DNA of 42,170 nucleotides. It comes from Candidatus Nitrosopumilus sp. (GTDB taxonomy: Archaea > Thermoproteota > Nitrososphaeria > Nitrososphaerales > Nitrosopumilaceae). Below, one piece after another: positions 32,698 through 40,876 of the stretch. Where the stretch lies: contig REGJ01000007.1 in assembly GCA_003702525.1 (NCBI GenBank), positions 1 to 42,170 on the forward strand, in the 5' to 3' direction. A program made the translations under genes and the position numbers. The notes under the pieces were generated by a model. It was not told the origin of the DNA, did not search any database, and saw only the letters and a list, made by a program, of their open reading frames with translations. Numbering within the stretch: the first letter of the stretch is position 1; each line of letters begins with the position of its first letter.

Positions 32698-34224
32698 TTA
32701 GTTTAGTTTTCTGATTTTATAGATGATTATTGTAGGAGCTGCAAAATACATTCCAACATTCATTAGAATAATTCCTACACCATACGAAATCATTTCTTCC
32801 TCAGAATCAATTTCAGCATAGTTTAGAATTGAAAGTGTTGATAGCATTGGAGTAATTGTTAATTTTACAACTTCCTTGAATAATGGAGATTCACGCTCTA
32901 AATCAGCAATTGCAGGAGAGAATGAATAGTATAGTTGGTTAAATCCACTCATAAATGCAGTTCCGGATTCTGTTGTAAGAATAGTATTATCTCTTAGTTC
33001 TCGTAATTTTTGAACCTGTGGTGCCAGTTCAGAGCCAAATGTAGCAGTTGCAATCAAACATCCACCATTTTCTTCATTAGTTGATTCCTCAGATAATTTT
33101 TTGAAAGAATCTATTGTTTCATCAAATCTTTCTATTTGAGAATCAAAGTCATCTACTCCATTACTGTATGAAAAAGTGTAATAATTATCAGAACTATGAA
33201 TTACAACTTCTTTGAATTTTACATTGTACTCTTGACCATTAGAAGAAAATAGTCCTTGTGCATTTGTTACATAGGCATCTTTGCCGTTAATGGTGATTTG
33301 TTCTTGAGAAATTATATTCAATTGTCCTGATTCAACTACTTGTCTTAATTCTTCAGTTTTATCAGAAATTAAATCATCAATGGTTTTACCATCTGTTGGG
33401 TATATTGTTAATGAGATCACAGGATTCATCATACCTACCTTGGATCCAACTGCCACAACATCAGGAGAATTCTCCTGAGCTTTCTCAGGTTGTTGGAGCA
33501 TCCAACCTGCAGGGGCACTAAATGCTATACCAAGTTCTTCACTTTCAAATAATTGGTTTCCAGTGGGAGGAGCCACATCTGTTTGAATTCGTTCAGGTTC
33601 TGTTAATGGAATTAAATCAGGAATATCTGCACGGTTGACAACTGTAACTTGAGTAATTCTAACTTGTTCTGGATTTAGAGGTTCATCTCTATTTCCAGTA
33701 GAAACTGATGTGATTTTATCTAGTGTTTCAAAGCTTTCTTCAGTTACAATTCTTCCAAATACTGTATACTGTTCATCAAGAAAATTAGAATCTTGATGTA
33801 CAATAAAGAATTGTGAGCCACCACTGTTTGGATCTGCTGATCTTGCCATAGAAACAATTCCGCGATTATGTTTAATGTTGTTAAACTCTGCATCTAATCT
33901 CTCATCAGGACCACCGGTACCCCATGTATTTGGATCACCATCAATTGTATTTGGATCACCACCTTGAATCATAAATCCAGGGATTATTCTATGGAAAAGA
34001 GTTTCATCATAAAATCCAGAAGATGATAATTTTATAAAATTTTCAACATGTTTTGGTGCATCATTTGGAAAAAAACTAATTACAATTTTTCCAAGTTCAG
34101 TTTCGATAACTACAACTGGATTAGTAATGTTAATCATGTTAAAATCAACCGTCTGAGCTGTTGCTTGATTTGTAATTCCTACAAAAAGTATTGAAATTGT
34201 AATTGCAAGAAATATTTTATTCAA
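32698..34224 (-). CDS. Exported cyclophilin-type peptidyl-prolyl isomerase with CFI-box tail
   Basis: A 508-residue exported protein. Signal peptide 1-24. Cyclophilin domain about 35-198 with FHRIIPGFMIQGGDP (77-91) and MARSADPNSGGSQFF (126-140), the core of prolyl isomerase activity. A second, probably PsbP/DUF1795-like domain lies at about 228-375 (ESEELGIAFSAPAGWML). The C-terminal CFI-box-type element GGCLIATATFGSELAPQVQ (387-405; C389) and a final transmembrane helix (480-503) suggest membrane-linked sorting. Folding of exported proteins is the likely job. Start is TTG 34224 on TATA spacing (TTTTAAGTAAG). Confidence 0.85.
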   Translation of the reverse strand: MNKIFLAITISILFVGITNQATAQTVDFNMINITNPVVVIETELGKIVISFFPNDAPKHVENFIKLSSSGFYDETLFHRIIPGFMIQGGDPNTIDGDPNTWGTGGPDERLDAEFNNIKHNRGIVSMARSADPNSGGSQFFIVHQDSNFLDEQYTVFGRIVTEESFETLDKITSVSTGNRDEPLNPEQVRITQVTVVNRADIPDLIPLTEPERIQTDVAPPTGNQLFESEELGIAFSAPAGWMLQQPEKAQENSPDVVAVGSKVGMMNPVISLTIYPTDGKTIDDLISDKTEELRQVVESGQLNIISQEQITINGKDAYVTNAQGLFSSNGQEYNVKFKEVVIHSSDNYYTFSYSNGVDDFDSQIERFDETIDSFKKLSEESTNEENGGCLIATATFGSELAPQVQKLRELRDNTILTTESGTAFMSGFNQLYYSFSPAIADLERESPLFKEVVKLTITPMLSTLSILNYAEIDSEEEMISYGVGIILMNVGMYFAAPTIIIYKIRKLN

Positions 34225-34296
34225 TATTTTTTTCCTAGCGGACTTACTTAAAAGCCAATTGTATTAGTTTTTAACAAAGTCAAACAGATTATCTCT

Positions 34297-34788
34297 ATGC
34301 AACCTGATGAGAAGATTCAGGCACATATTGTTTCAATATGGAGAGAATCAAAAAAATTTCTTTCAATTGGAGGAAAAGAAGGAATGTTGGTTCTTACTGA
34401 TAAACATCTGATGTTTATTCATAAAACTGAAGCCAAGATGAAGTGGTGGAAAGCAATTACTCAAAGACAAGTGATTAATTTTATCAGATCAAAAAATACA
34501 ATGATTCGTCATGACGGATATGATGAAGAAGAATTGATGAATGACGTAGAAGATAAGAGAAATACAGAGTTGACATTTGATGATATTTCTCATATTAGTT
34601 TTGAAGAAAAGACCTGGGGAAGTGTTTTACAATTAGAATATGAAAAAGATGGGAAAAAAGAGAAATTCCAATATGCTATTGCGCAAGACTGGGTAAAATA
34701 TCCAGCAAAAGAGCCTACAAAATACATGAAAGTGGATTGGGAGCCATTTGTGCAATATATTAAAGACAGACAGAAATTTACAAAGTAA
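34297..34788 (+). CDS. PH-like domain protein, function unknown
   Basis: A 163-residue soluble protein. GMLVLTDKHLMFIHKTEAK (29-47) is the beta-hairpin pattern of bacterial and archaeal PH/GRAM-like domains, and later strands (DDISHISFEEKTWGSVLQLEY) fit the same fold. Two aromatic clusters (WWKAI, WVKYPA) may pack on a lipid or protein. A TATA-like TTTTTAACA is about 26 nt before ATG 34297. CbiE starts 2 nt after its stop, so the genes are co-transcribed; a functional link is not evident. Confidence 0.66.
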   Translation: MQPDEKIQAHIVSIWRESKKFLSIGGKEGMLVLTDKHLMFIHKTEAKMKWWKAITQRQVINFIRSKNTMIRHDGYDEEELMNDVEDKRNTELTFDDISHISFEEKTWGSVLQLEYEKDGKKEKFQYAIAQDWVKYPAKEPTKYMKVDWEPFVQYIKDRQKFTK

Positions 34789-34790
34789 AA

Positions 34791-35507
34791 TTGGGTAAAG
34801 TTTTCGCTGTAGGTGTAGGCCCAGGCTCACCAAAATACGTAACAGAAATCGTCAAAGAGATAGTTCAAAATTGCGATATTGTGATTGGGTACAAATACAC
34901 TCTAAAAACAATTGAACATCTTCTTGACGGAAAAGAAGTTCATGAAATTACAATGAACAATCAAGAAGAATCATATCAAGAAGTTCTTCCAAGATTAGGA
35001 GATAAGACTCTAGTAATTCCATTTACTGGAGATGTAAATTTTTCAGAATCTGAAGTTGTGGATAGATTAATAGAAATTTTTGGCAAAGTGGAAATTGTTC
35101 CCGGAATCAGCTCAATACAAGTTGCAGCATCAAGAGCACAAGTGCCACTTGACAAATCCAAAGTGATTACAATGCATGTAACAACACCAATCGAAGATAA
35201 AAAATTAGAATTGCAAAAAGCGTTGATTGATGGTTTTAGTGTTGTTTTAGTGCCAAGACCTTGGCCCAAACAACCAGACAAGCATTTTATGCCATCAGAA
35301 ATTGCAATCTATCTACGTGAAAATGGTTTTGATACTGGAAAAATCAAGGTTCATGTTTTTGAAGCAATAACTACTGAGAATGAAACCAGTTTTGAAGGAA
35401 CTGTAAAAGATTTGGAAGGAAAAGAGTTTTCAGATTTGTCAGTAATGGTATTTAACCAAACAAGCTTAGATTCATACATGAATTATAGATGGCAATGGGA
35501 AAACTAG
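34791..35507 (+). CDS. cbiE: Cobalt-precorrin-7 (C5)-methyltransferase
   Basis: SAM-dependent tetrapyrrole methylase of 238 residues for cobamide synthesis, as in other archaea where CbiE and CbiT are separate. GVGPGSP at 8-14 opens the Rossmann-like domain, and VEIVPGISSIQVAASRAQVP (about 100-119) is the second family motif, close to the CbiE pattern. The usual SGDPGF loop reads TGDVNF. Start is TTG 34791, 2 nt after the preceding gene. Thaumarchaea make cobalamin with these enzymes. No other cobalamin genes lie in the window. Confidence 0.83.
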   Translation: MGKVFAVGVGPGSPKYVTEIVKEIVQNCDIVIGYKYTLKTIEHLLDGKEVHEITMNNQEESYQEVLPRLGDKTLVIPFTGDVNFSESEVVDRLIEIFGKVEIVPGISSIQVAASRAQVPLDKSKVITMHVTTPIEDKKLELQKALIDGFSVVLVPRPWPKQPDKHFMPSEIAIYLRENGFDTGKIKVHVFEAITTENETSFEGTVKDLEGKEFSDLSVMVFNQTSLDSYMNYRWQWEN

Positions 35508-36400
35508 TTTCCTAGATTCTGACCCTGTCCAAGAACTAGATTATCAGAACTTGGGAATACATATGCTACAATTTTCATCCATGGATAATCTGGATCATAC
35601 AATCTGTAAAATCCTGCATCATCAAATGTTATTTCAATAGAGTCGCCTGGTGCAATATCTCCAGTTGAAATTCTTCCATCAGGATCAAATGGATCATGTC
35701 TATCACCATAGTTTTCTTTTCCACTAAGAATACTATGAGACACTGCATCATCATTTACAATTGTAATAGTAGTACCAGGTTCAACTGAGATTCTATCAGT
35801 AGAGAAATACCCCAACCTTGTTGAATGTGAACTTGTTAGTCCAACATAGCTATCTGAACCTCCTTGAGTGGAAGAACCTCTAAGAATACGAATTTCTAAT
35901 TCGTTTGATTTTTCAGTCGTTTGTGCTACATCAATTTTTGATAGTGTAGATAATTTTGTAGTGTAGATAATTTTGTAAGTATCATCAGGTGTTGTGATTC
36001 TACCAGTAAAACCATAAACTACTGCATCAGAACTTTCTGCAACTAGTCTTCCAAAGAAGCTAATTGTTGTGTCAAATCCACCAGAACTTTCTACATTTCC
36101 ATTAATTCGGATATATCGACCTTCACGCAAAAATTTTCCTTCTAATTCTGAGATGGTAAATTCTTCATCATCAAGTGTGATAAATCCATCTTCAATTACA
36201 AAATTAATTGTGCTTCCACGTTGATCTTGAGAAGATAAGCCTAAGTCAATTTCAGTAAATTTGATTTCTTCTTCAGTCACAGCAAAACCAGAACCTTCTA
36301 AGAGAAATGCTTGGTTTTCAGAAACTTCTGCAAATGATTCATTGAAAAGATATCCTGAAAAAACTACGAGTAGTGTGAGTAATGATATTGTTAATTTCAC
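35504..36400 (-). CDS. Secreted two-domain protein with degenerate cupredoxin domain
   Basis: A 298-residue exported protein with a signal peptide (1-24). An N-terminal beta domain (30-150, resembling the protein at 12272) is followed by a plastocyanin-like domain (185-282): PGTTITIVNDDAVSHSIL contains ligand H222, and GDIAPGDSIEITFDDAGFYR precedes the C-terminal ligand loop. There the expected C-x-x-H-P-x-M reads D269-P-D-Y272-P-W-M275, so the Cys and second His are replaced. Only H222 and M275 of the four type 1 copper ligands remain. Thaumarchaea have many blue-copper proteins, but this one cannot form a normal site. It overlaps cbiE by 4 bp tail-to-tail. Confidence 0.8.
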   Translation of the reverse strand: MKLTISLLTLLVVFSGYLFNESFAEVSENQAFLLEGSGFAVTEEEIKFTEIDLGLSSQDQRGSTINFVIEDGFITLDDEEFTISELEGKFLREGRYIRINGNVESSGGFDTTISFFGRLVAESSDAVVYGFTGRITTPDDTYKIIYTTKLSTLSKIDVAQTTEKSNELEIRILRGSSTQGGSDSYVGLTSSHSTRLGYFSTDRISVEPGTTITIVNDDAVSHSILSGKENYGDRHDPFDPDGRISTGDIAPGDSIEITFDDAGFYRLYDPDYPWMKIVAYVFPSSDNLVLGQGQNLGN

Positions 36401-36475
36401 AATAGATTTGTCTATTAATTTGGTTTATAATTTGCTACTAAATTATTTTAGACTCAATAGGCAAATCCTAAGGGA

Positions 36476-37018
36476 TTAGAAGTCTAATCCAGGCATTTCA
36501 AGACCCTCTTCTTGCATCATTTCTATCATATAGATTTCTAAATAACCTCCTGCTAACAACAATCCAACCACAATTCCAATCTCAATTGCAGTAGGCTTGA
36601 TGAAAGTTCTAAGATCAATTTTTTTGGTGATGGCTCTAATCAGAATAAAACTCCTAGAAATCCCTAGTGAATATGCGGTTAATTCCATCAAACCAAATGG
36701 AGATAAGAAAAGAATGGCAAGTGGAGGTACTGCTTCTAAAATTGGAGCTGTTGTAGTTATTGCTGCAAATGCAAATCCTGTTGACCAAGCTGAAAAGAGT
36801 CCCCATGCAATACCAAATCCTGGAATAAACATTGGTAATGCGATTGTAGTATTATGAGTAAAGATTCCAAATCCGTCAATATCCATCACTAGTTCTTCAA
36901 ATTCAGACATGAAGATATCGGCTTCTTCTTGGCTTACTGTAGACATTGAACCAATTTGGTATGTACCGGCAAAAATTCCCACGAATATGAAAAATAATAA
37001 AATTCTTAGTTTATTCAC
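36476..37018 (-). CDS. SpoIIM/DUF95-type integral membrane protein
   Basis: About 180 residues from GTG 37018 (MNKLRILLFF); a TTG at 37030 would add four, but a TATA-like CTCAAATATTG centred near 37043 fits 37018. About five hydrophobic segments, with HNTTIALPMFIPGFGIAWG (about 56-74) and LSPFGLMELTAYSLG (about 104-118) matching the SpoIIM family plan (HNT and PFG(x)xE motifs). SpoIIM-type proteins occur in archaea with unknown function; in Bacillus SpoIIM works in engulfment. A C-terminal acidic cytosolic tail (EEGLEMPGLDF). Neighbours are DP1 (divergent) and the cupredoxin-like gene. Confidence 0.72.
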   Translation of the reverse strand: MNKLRILLFFIFVGIFAGTYQIGSMSTVSQEEADIFMSEFEELVMDIDGFGIFTHNTTIALPMFIPGFGIAWGLFSAWSTGFAFAAITTTAPILEAVPPLAILFLSPFGLMELTAYSLGISRSFILIRAITKKIDLRTFIKPTAIEIGIVVGLLLAGGYLEIYMIEMMQEEGLEMPGLDF

Positions 37019-37092
37019 AATACAATACAATTAGAACAATATTTGAGGGTTCGTAGGCGCAGATTTAATTAAACCACATCATATTTTTTGAT

Positions 37093-38538
37093 ATGAAAAA
37101 GGAATTATCCTTTGCATTAAACTATGCATTAAACAAAGGATTCCAGATTCATCCTGATGCTTTCAAAATCTTAGAAAATGTAGATGTGAAAAAACTAGAG
37201 AAAATTATCAAAGAGATTGTTAGAGAAAAAACAAAGCAGAAATTATTTCAAATAAATCAAGATGACTTGGAAACTTACCTTGGAATTAAAGATGACCCAT
37301 CATTAGAAAATGAAGTCAAAGTTTTGCTAGATCCTACAGACAAGATTACCACAGGAGAGGGAGTAAAGGGGTATAATGCATTATTTTCAAGCAGATTCAA
37401 CAAACTAAAACGAATAGTCTCAGACAGGCCAGAGGCTAGGATGTTAAAATCCCTGACTTTTGTTAAAAATGAAAGATCTGAGGATGACATGTATGTTTGT
37501 GGTTTAGTTACTGTAAGAAACAGTGAAAGGAATGTAACAAAAATAGTTTTAGAAGACCCTTCAGGCTCACTTGAAGGAATTATTTTTGATACTGAACTTC
37601 AAAAGACGGCAGATACCCTTCTAGTAGACCAGTTTGTTATGGCAAGAGTTAGTGTTGGAAAGAATTCAGGATTTATCATAAAGGATTTGATATTTCCTGA
37701 TATTCCTGATCAGGCTACAAACAAGTCTGAATCTGAATCCTATGCTGTATTTTTGTCTGATTTGCATATTGGAAGCAAATATTTCATGGAAGAAGAATTG
37801 ACAGAATTTTTTTCTTGGATATCTAGTCCCGATCCCACAGCAAAGAAAATCAGATTTATTTTGATAGGGGGGGATATGGTTGATGGGGTTGGAATTTACC
37901 CAAATCAGAATAAGGAGTTGGTTTGCCAAACCATTGAAGAGCAGCTCAAAAAAGTTGAAAGTTTGATTGACCAAATTCCAAAAAATATCAAGATAATCAT
38001 AATGCCTGGAAACCATGATCCTGGTAGAAGGGCACTTCCTCAGCCAGCAATTCCAAAGAAGTACAATTCTGGGTTATGGGATAGAGAAAATGTCATTATG
38101 GTTGGAAATCCTGCTGTAGTCTCATTAAATGGTGTTAAAGTGATGATGTTTCATGGGCAGAGTATTGATGATATTGTAAAGACCACACCTGGACTTAGTT
38201 ATGACAAACCAACAAATGTGATGAAGCATCTTCTCAGAGCCAGACATCTAAGTCCAATTTACGGTAGCCAGACACCTATTGCTCCTGAGATGCAGGATCT
38301 TATGGTAATTGAGGATATTCCAGATATCTTTCATGTAGGCCATGTTCACAAGGCTCAGTTGGACATGTACAAGGGAATTTTGTTGGTTAATTCAGGTTCT
38401 TGGCAAAAACAGACACCATTTCAGGCAAGTGTTGGAATGACTCCAAATCCGGGTATTGCTCTATTAGTTAATTTGAAGACCTTCCAGGTTTTCCACCAAA
38501 ATTATAATTCTAATCTAGACAATATCTTGCAAAGTTAG
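37093..38538 (+). CDS. polB: DNA polymerase D small subunit (DP1, Pol II small subunit)
   Basis: The 3'-5' exonuclease subunit of the archaeal replicative PolD, 481 residues. After an N-terminal helical part (1-100) and an OB-fold (about 135-200), the calcineurin-like phosphatase domain shows all metal motifs: D223-x-H225 in SDLHIGS, GGD261 in GGDMVDG, GNHD at 306-309, HG at 354-355 and GHVH at 416-419. These are intact, so proofreading activity is expected. It lies tail-to-tail with orc1/cdc6, overlapping by 24 bp, the same pairing seen in other archaea. The large subunit DP2 is not in the window. A TATA-like ATTTAATTAAAC lies about 25 nt before ATG 37093. Confidence 0.95.
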   Translation: MKKELSFALNYALNKGFQIHPDAFKILENVDVKKLEKIIKEIVREKTKQKLFQINQDDLETYLGIKDDPSLENEVKVLLDPTDKITTGEGVKGYNALFSSRFNKLKRIVSDRPEARMLKSLTFVKNERSEDDMYVCGLVTVRNSERNVTKIVLEDPSGSLEGIIFDTELQKTADTLLVDQFVMARVSVGKNSGFIIKDLIFPDIPDQATNKSESESYAVFLSDLHIGSKYFMEEELTEFFSWISSPDPTAKKIRFILIGGDMVDGVGIYPNQNKELVCQTIEEQLKKVESLIDQIPKNIKIIIMPGNHDPGRRALPQPAIPKKYNSGLWDRENVIMVGNPAVVSLNGVKVMMFHGQSIDDIVKTTPGLSYDKPTNVMKHLLRARHLSPIYGSQTPIAPEMQDLMVIEDIPDIFHVGHVHKAQLDMYKGILLVNSGSWQKQTPFQASVGMTPNPGIALLVNLKTFQVFHQNYNSNLDNILQS

Positions 38539-39723
38539 ATCATCTTTGAAGGTCTTTTTGATCATTTCAGAGGATACAGTTAGTTTGTATTTTTTCGTCC
38601 TACCATGAATTCCTTGATGAACCAGTCTTCCAGAGATAATTCCAGAAAGTTCAATCTCACTTAGCATTTGTGTAATCCTTCTTTGAGTAAGCTCATCACG
38701 GCCCACAACTTTACAGAGATTTTTGTATGATGAGTAGATTTCCCCTGTTGATGAGCCATTGGCCTTCATTATAGCAAGTATGACTAATTTTTCATGTAGG
38801 GGATAAGATTTGAGGGATGTCTCTTCTTTGTTTTCCTCAATTTTTTGAGATGCGTCTCGGACATGTGTTTCGGTGACTTTGTCGGATTGTTGTCTTTCAG
38901 CGAGTTCGCCTGCAACCCTAATCAAGTCAATTGCTCTTCTTGCATCACCATGTTCTCCTCCTGCCAGAGCAGCACATAGGTTTAGGGCAGATTCATCTAC
39001 AGATTCAGCCTCAAAAGCTTCAGATATTCTCTCTTCAAGAATTTTCTTTATCTGTTCAACATTATAATTTGTAAAGACAATCTCCTCTTCTCCCAGACTA
39101 CTGATTACCCTAGGGTCTAGTTTTTCTTTGAATGTCAAATCATTTGAAATTCCAATCAAAGTCAACGAGCCGGAATTAAGGCCTTCATTTGCTCTGGTTA
39201 GTTGGTAAAGAATATCCTTTCCAGTTTTTGATACTAGTTCTGCAAGATAATCAATTTCATCAATTACAAAGACGACGTTGGTTTTTTCCTGATCAATATT
39301 GTTTAGGATTCGTTTGAATACCTCACTTATGGCAAGGCCAGTTGAGGGTAATTCCTTGTCAGTTAGCCCTAATTGACGCCCAAAACTAACTAGTAAGCCG
39401 TAAAGTGTGGTCTCTTTTTTTGCGTTTGAATAGATTAGTTTTATTGGGAAATTCGATTTTTCAACCCTCTCTTGGATTTTTGAGATGACTTTTTTGACGA
39501 CAAGGGTCTTACCAGTACCAGGTTTACCATAAACTAGAAGATTGGATGGTCTTGATTGTTTGAGAATTGGTAAGAGAGATTGGGTGACTTGTTCTTGTTC
39601 GGTATTCCTATGTTGGATAGTTTTTGGAATGTAGGTAAAATGTAAGATTTCCCTGTTCTTGATAATTGATTTACCAGATTCAGCTGCATCTAACAATCTA
39701 TCAATTGGATCAGACATACTCAC
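38515..39723 (-). CDS. cdc6: Origin-binding initiator Orc1/Cdc6
   Basis: A 402-residue AAA+ initiator (GTG 39723, or ATG 39717 two codons later). Walker A GKPGTGKT at 66-73, Walker B VFVIDEID at 151-158 (D155/E156), sensor-2 GDARRAIDLIR near 254-264, and a C-terminal winged helix (about 312-395) that binds ORB DNA. It marks and melts the origin and loads MCM. The origin with ORB elements lies 230-315 nt upstream. Its 3' end overlaps the DP1 gene by 24 bp, and the DP1-Cdc6 neighbourhood is a common replication cluster. Confidence 0.95.
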   Translation of the reverse strand: MSMSDPIDRLLDAAESGKSIIKNREILHFTYIPKTIQHRNTEQEQVTQSLLPILKQSRPSNLLVYGKPGTGKTLVVKKVISKIQERVEKSNFPIKLIYSNAKKETTLYGLLVSFGRQLGLTDKELPSTGLAISEVFKRILNNIDQEKTNVVFVIDEIDYLAELVSKTGKDILYQLTRANEGLNSGSLTLIGISNDLTFKEKLDPRVISSLGEEEIVFTNYNVEQIKKILEERISEAFEAESVDESALNLCAALAGGEHGDARRAIDLIRVAGELAERQQSDKVTETHVRDASQKIEENKEETSLKSYPLHEKLVILAIMKANGSSTGEIYSSYKNLCKVVGRDELTQRRITQMLSEIELSGIISGRLVHQGIHGRTKKYKLTVSSEMIKKTFKDDLTLQDIV

Positions 39724-39954
39724 ACACCTTTGTTTCCTATCAATTTCATCTTAACCATATCTCAATTAAGAGAGTATAGAATAGAATAGTAATTCTAGTT
39801 TAGTTTGTAATTAATTATTTTTAGTTAGTTTTTGTTTTTTCTCAAAAAAAAAAATTAAGAAAAAGAAGAGTGGAAATATTGGTGTGTGGGTTTCCTTAAT
39901 GGTTAACAATATGTTAATTTGGTGTTAAGAAAACTCCCAAAAACCCAATTTTGA

Positions 39955-39976
39955 CCCCCTAATTTCCATTCCAGGC
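39955..39976 (-). other. ORB-like initiator site 1
   Basis: Read on the minus strand it is GCCTGGAATGGAAAT followed by TAGGGGG. Known archaeal ORB sites read TTCCAGTGGAAACGAAAGGGG-like, with a GGAAA core and a G-string. The core CTGGAATGGAAAT and G-string are both conserved here. Confidence 0.75.
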
Positions 39977-40016
39977 GTTAAGATTGACGTTAACACTGTG
40001 AATATCTCAAATCTAA

Positions 40017-40038
40017 CCCCTTTATTTCCACTCCAGGC
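40017..40038 (-). other. ORB-like initiator site 2
   Basis: Minus strand: GCCTGGAGTGGAAAT followed by AAAGGGG. Identical to site 1 in 18 or so of 22 positions and closer to the ORB consensus. The two sites are 62 bp apart, near six helical turns, and in the same orientation. Confidence 0.78.
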
Positions 40039-40196
40039 ATGATAATCTCTTAATTTAGGGGGCTTAAACATGATTAATTGTTAATAACAAAAAAACGGCT
40101 AGGCGTGGCTTACGCAGTCAATGTTAACAAACCATTTAGTTAACAAATTTTCGCGGATCATTTGAACTGTTAACATCAGATCGAATAGATCCTAAC

Positions 40197-40583
40197 ATGG
40201 CCAAAAAACGTATTCGTATAGACATGGAAGACTCTGACGGTGCACGTTATGATATCAAACTTGAAGGTAATGTAACCAGGGACAAAGTCTTGAAAATATT
40301 TGAGATGATGGACTTGATGAATATTGAAGAAGAGCAAGAAACAACAAACATCGATTCTGTAGGGTCTAAAATTTGGCATATTGTGGATAAATTCTTCCCT
40401 ATGGGCAAATTTACATCAACTAACATTCTTGAAAAATATGAGGATGAATTCAATGAACCTATCAAACTTAGTGTAATTTCCACATATCTCTCAAGATTTT
40501 CATCAAAAGGTAGGGTGGATAGGACCAGAAATGGTAGAGAATGGACCTATCAAACCATAAAAATCGGCCAAAAACAACACTAA
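40197..40583 (+). CDS. Winged-helix protein at the replication origin
   Basis: A 128-residue DNA-binding protein. The N-terminal 40 residues have beta strands (RIRIDMEDSDGARYDIKLEG), and residues 58-118 form a winged helix (GKFTSTNILEKYEDEF, SVISTYLSRFSSKG, TRNGREWTYQT as the wing). The GTTAACA copy at 40169 sits where its TATA/BRE would be, so it could autoregulate. Its position at the origin, divergent from cdc6, suggests origin binding or replication control, but that is inference. It converges with the AbrB-type gene across 5 nt. Confidence 0.7.
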   Translation: MAKKRIRIDMEDSDGARYDIKLEGNVTRDKVLKIFEMMDLMNIEEEQETTNIDSVGSKIWHIVDKFFPMGKFTSTNILEKYEDEFNEPIKLSVISTYLSRFSSKGRVDRTRNGREWTYQTIKIGQKQH

Positions 40584-40588
40584 ATCAA

Positions 40589-40750
40589 TTAAGATATAGT
40601 GATTTTTCTAACAATTAAACGGTCTTTTCCAAGGATTAGTTTCACATATTCGCCTTTTTGGACGTCCATATACTTTCGAAATTGTTTTGGGATAGAAATT
40701 GTCCCGGCAGATGTGATTTTTACCAAGACTTCATTTTCTTGAATAGACAT
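40589..40750 (-). CDS. AbrB/SpoVT-type DNA-binding protein
   Basis: A 53-residue protein that I read from ATG 40750 to TAA 40589-40591. The swapped-hairpin AbrB signature is clear: VKITSAGTISIPKQFRKYM (about 10-28) followed by EYVKLILGKDRLIVRKI (34-50). These dimers are transition-state regulators or antitoxins; no toxin gene is next to it. It lies immediately downstream of the origin winged-helix gene on the opposite strand, with an AT-rich TATATATAATTT promoter region at 40775-40785. Function is likely transcriptional. Confidence 0.82.
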   Translation of the reverse strand: MSIQENEVLVKITSAGTISIPKQFRKYMDVQKGEYVKLILGKDRLIVRKITIS

Positions 40751-40876
40751 ATTATAACTATAAATTAATAATATATATAATTTAATAAAATATGTTAATT
40801 ATAATTAATAATAAAAAATGGTATTTTTTGCATAAAATTATGTAAAATGACTTTGGAAAAACTTGAAAGATATCTT

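Larger units (their letters stand above)
39902..40175 (+). repeat. Five GTTAACA repeats in the origin
   Basis: GTTAACA at 39902, 39989, 40123, 40139 and 40169, all in the same orientation. Related words (TGTTAATT 39912, GGTGTTAAG 39921, GCGTTAAG 39975, TTGTTAATAAC 40078) fall between them. The last copy is about 22 nt before ATG 40197. They are outside the ORB sites. Confidence 0.7.
39724..40196. other. oriC: Replication origin region
   Basis: A 473-nt gene-free region between cdc6 and a winged-helix gene. Near cdc6 it has a long AT-rich part with an A-tract (39845-39855) and GA-rich flank, a candidate unwinding element. From 39901 on it contains two ORB-like initiator sites in the same orientation (39955-39976 and 40017-40038), a lone GGGGG tract (40058-40062), and five GTTAACA words. 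Adjacent cdc6 and winged-helix genes support origin function. It is not demonstrated. Confidence 0.8.
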
